Part shown: positions 34,643 through 36,041 of the stretch, piece after piece | Layout: each line of letters begins with the position of its first letter | Position numbering within the stretch: the stretch's first letter is position 1 | DNA from: Lewinella cohaerens DSM 23179 | GTDB taxonomy: Bacteria; Bacteroidota; Bacteroidia; Chitinophagales; Saprospiraceae | NCBI RefSeq assembly: GCF_000379805.1 | Contig: NZ_KB903555.1 | Location: 3,131 to 39,171 of the forward strand | Direction: 5' to 3' | Length of the DNA stretch: 36,041 bases | Notes under the pieces: model-generated | Told to the model about the DNA's origin: nothing | The model's database searches: none | The model's input: only the letters and a program-made list of their open reading frames with translations | Made by a program: the position numbers and the translations under genes

Positions 34643-34672
34643 TCAACATTGAGTGTGGATAACTGTGTATAA
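34621..34672. promoter_or_regulatory. DnaA-box cluster downstream of COX15
   Basis: TTATCAACT (34621-34629), TAATCAACA (34640-34648), TGTGGATAA (34654-34662, exact TTATCCACA on the other strand) and TGTGTATAA (34664-34672, TTATACACA). The last two lie 10 bp apart. The cluster spans the COX15 stop and the gap before scpA. Confidence 0.45.
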
Positions 34673-34711
34673 CTAACGTGAAGTTAGTAGATTCATAGTC
34701 CAGAATGGGGG

Positions 34712-35470
34712 TTACTCTTCTTCTTCGACGGGGTAAGGTTCGAGCCAAAAGCTGTTAACTTCCTGACCACCAATGAGCTTGATGCGTTGCATGTTTAAAA
34801 GCTCCAGTAGGCCCAGGAAAGTCACAATAGCGTGAATGCGATTTTCACATTGCCCAAAGACATCTATAAAGCTGGGGCGGGAGCCAGAGTTGATCAAGGT
34901 AAGAATATGTTGCTGTTGCTCCTCTATAGAATAATTGAACTGTACTATCTTGTGAACGGTAGGCCGCTTCTTGGCTTCTTCGGCCTTTTCCATCATCCGT
35001 TCGTAAGCACGGAGTAGTTTGAACAGGGTAACGGATTCTAGTTCTGCGTCTACCAAAGCCTTAGTGGCAATATCCTGTAGCTCGCTGCTTACGTTGCCTC
35101 GGTAATTGCGTAATGAGCGACTTTCTTCTAGTTCGCGCATTTCTTCCAGTATGCTCTTATACCTTTTGTATTCCAGTAGCCTGTTTACCAGTTCTTCCCG
35201 TGGATCAATTTCATTGCCTTCCTCGTCAAGAGGTTTGCGTGGGATGAGCATTTTGGCCTTGATGCGACAGAGGGTTGCTGCTACCAAAACAAATTCGCTA
35301 GCCAGGTCAATGTCCATCTGTTCCATTTGCCGGATATAATCAAGGAAATCATCCGTAACTTTGGCAATTGGAATATCGTAAATGTCCAGCTCGTCCCGCT
35401 CGATAAAGAAAAGCAGGAGGTCGAAAGGACCTTCGAATTGGGGCAGCTTAATCGTGTAAGACGTACTCAT
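34712..35470 (-). CDS. scpA: Segregation and condensation protein A
   Basis: A 252-residue kleisin that bridges the SMC dimer with ScpB in chromosome condensation and segregation. The N-terminal KLPQFEGPFDLLLFFIERDELDIYDIPIA is the family signature that binds the SMC neck, followed by the helical ATLCRIKAKMLIPRK; the C-terminal winged helix (FIDVFGQCENRIHAIVTFLGLLELLNMQRI) binds the SMC head. No scpB lies next to it. SMC-ScpAB is loaded at parS by ParB in several bacteria, so its closeness to the parS sites is of note. A promoter element sits 4 bp before the ATG. Confidence 0.95.
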   Translation of the reverse strand: MSTSYTIKLPQFEGPFDLLLFFIERDELDIYDIPIAKVTDDFLDYIRQMEQMDIDLASEFVLVAATLCRIKAKMLIPRKPLDEEGNEIDPREELVNRLLEYKRYKSILEEMRELEESRSLRNYRGNVSSELQDIATKALVDAELESVTLFKLLRAYERMMEKAEEAKKRPTVHKIVQFNYSIEEQQQHILTLINSGSRPSFIDVFGQCENRIHAIVTFLGLLELLNMQRIKLIGGQEVNSFWLEPYPVEEEE

Positions 35471-35474
35471 GTCG

Positions 35475-35482
35475 CAAAGGTA
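35475..35482 (-). promoter_or_regulatory. Promoter -7 element (TAnnTTTG) directly at the scpA start
   Basis: Minus-strand TACCTTTG, only 4 bp from the ATG at 35470; if used, the mRNA would be leaderless or nearly so. Confidence 0.5.
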
Positions 35483-35522
35483 AGGCTTTGGTCGTAATTG
35501 TGTATGTTATGTTCTGTGAAGG

Positions 35523-35598
35523 CTTAAACCATGTAAGTTGTTATAAGACCATCTAATTTGTTTTCTTATATGCCCTTATATTCCTTATATGGTTTAAG
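35523..35598. repeat. Long inverted repeat upstream of the RsmI-like gene
   Basis: CTTAAACCATGTAAG (35523-35537) and CTTATATGGTTTAAG (35584-35598) are inverted 15-bp arms with 14 matches around a 46-bp AT-rich loop. Inside and next to the right arm CTTATAT occurs three times (35565, 35575, 35584). Confidence 0.7.
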
Positions 35599-35618
35599 AA
35601 TTGTATAAATACTGCATT

Positions 35619-36041
35619 ATGAAAGAAAGCGGGAATCAGTCGGTTGGAAAACTCTATTTGCTACCTGTTCCATTAGGGGAGGATGCTTGGCATACTGTTC
35701 CGGAGTATGTAAAAGAAATTATTCATGGTTTAGATGTTTTTGTCGTTGAAAGGGCGAAAACAGCACGGCGTTTTCTTAAAGCCATTGCATTTCCTACGGC
35801 TTTTGATGATTGTCTGTTTTTTGAATTAAACAAGCGTACAGAAGCGGGGGATATTCCATCTTTTTTAGAAGCCACTAAGCTTGGCCGATCTGTTGGTTTA
35901 TTGTCAGAAGCTGGCGTTCCTGCAGTCGCTGATCCCGGAAGCCGACTGGTGTTGGCTGCGCACCAGCAGGGGGTAGAAGTGATGCCGCTGGTAGGGCCTT
36001 CTTCTATTTTGTTGGCATTAATGGCTGCTGGAATGAATGGC
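35619..36041 (+). CDS. SAM-dependent methyltransferase, RsmI-like tetrapyrrole-methylase fold (3' end beyond window)
   Basis: The first 141 residues of a methyltransferase in the family of RsmI, which 2'-O-methylates C1402 of 16S rRNA. GKLYLLPVPLGE replaces the LYVVATPIGN opening of true RsmI, VVERAKTARRFL matches its RxTxxLL region, and LLSEAGVPAVADPGSRLVLAAHQ and LVGPSSILLALMAAGMNG are the SAM-binding motifs. The divergent opening points to the second RsmI-like paralogue common in Bacteroidota, whose target is unclear. The gene runs off the window. Confidence 0.88.
   Translation, partial: MKESGNQSVGKLYLLPVPLGEDAWHTVPEYVKEIIHGLDVFVVERAKTARRFLKAIAFPTAFDDCLFFELNKRTEAGDIPSFLEATKLGRSVGLLSEAGVPAVADPGSRLVLAAHQQGVEVMPLVGPSSILLALMAAGMNG

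Noticed and set aside
1-36041. tRNA, rRNA, insertion sequence or prophage
   Set aside because: No clover-leaf, rRNA segment, transposase, integrase or phage structural gene was seen while reading both strands; this is a reading by eye, so a small RNA gene could be missed.

Overview
The window looks like a chromosomal segment of a Bacteroidota bacterium, most plausibly a Saprospiria/Lewinella-like marine heterotroph. Several genes have the promoter element typical of the phylum (TAnnTTTG) just upstream, and Shine-Dalgarno sites are mostly absent. There is a PorZ-like component of the type IX secretion system (T9SS) with a C-terminal sorting-type domain. Other pointers are a DUF4292 lipoprotein, a fused aspartate kinase/homoserine dehydrogenase, a mevalonate-pathway enzyme, COX15-type heme A synthase and a shortened RsmI paralogue. 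Genus-level placement is inference.

Layout. Bases 1-4203 (minus strand) hold a probable operon for envelope biogenesis: TPR protein, DUF4292 lipoprotein, EnvC-like degenerate LytM protein, then a glycosyltransferase cut by the window edge. Bases 4367-8635 (plus) hold methylmalonyl-CoA epimerase, an exported YD-like repeat protein, a small membrane protein, dnaX and a Crp/Fnr regulator. Next come recJ and an OmpA-family lipoprotein (minus), an alpha/beta hydrolase and an M1 aminopeptidase lipoprotein (plus). The threonine operon thrA-thrB-thrC follows (15333-20124); thrA carries a one-base frameshift in a C7 run. Behind its terminator lie two perfect parS centromere sites and a second M1-family peptidase.

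Bases 22814-24378 (minus) carry a three-gene HipB/HipS/HipT toxin-antitoxin system, preceded by four operator-like palindromes spaced 61, 61 and 60 bp apart. Then come mvaD, an alpha-oxoamine synthase, an AAA/DUF4143 ATPase fronted by three 32-bp repeats made of two alternating palindromes, a DinB-family protein, dtd, porZ and a YedK/HMCES-type peptidase. A 588-bp AT-rich gap rich in DnaA-box-like 9-mers precedes COX15; a second small DnaA-box cluster follows COX15, then scpA and a truncated RsmI-like methyltransferase.

Themes. The two parS sites, the DnaA-box clusters and scpA together suggest an origin-proximal region, with a candidate oriC at about 33.0-33.35 kb (inference). dnaX contains an A9 run exactly at the end of the clamp-loader core; both shifted frames stop within a few codons, which suggests gamma/tau production by slippage. 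The most system-like accessory features are the HipBST module with its phased operators and the ATPase with its interleaved palindrome array. No rRNA, tRNA, insertion sequence or CRISPR array was recognised.
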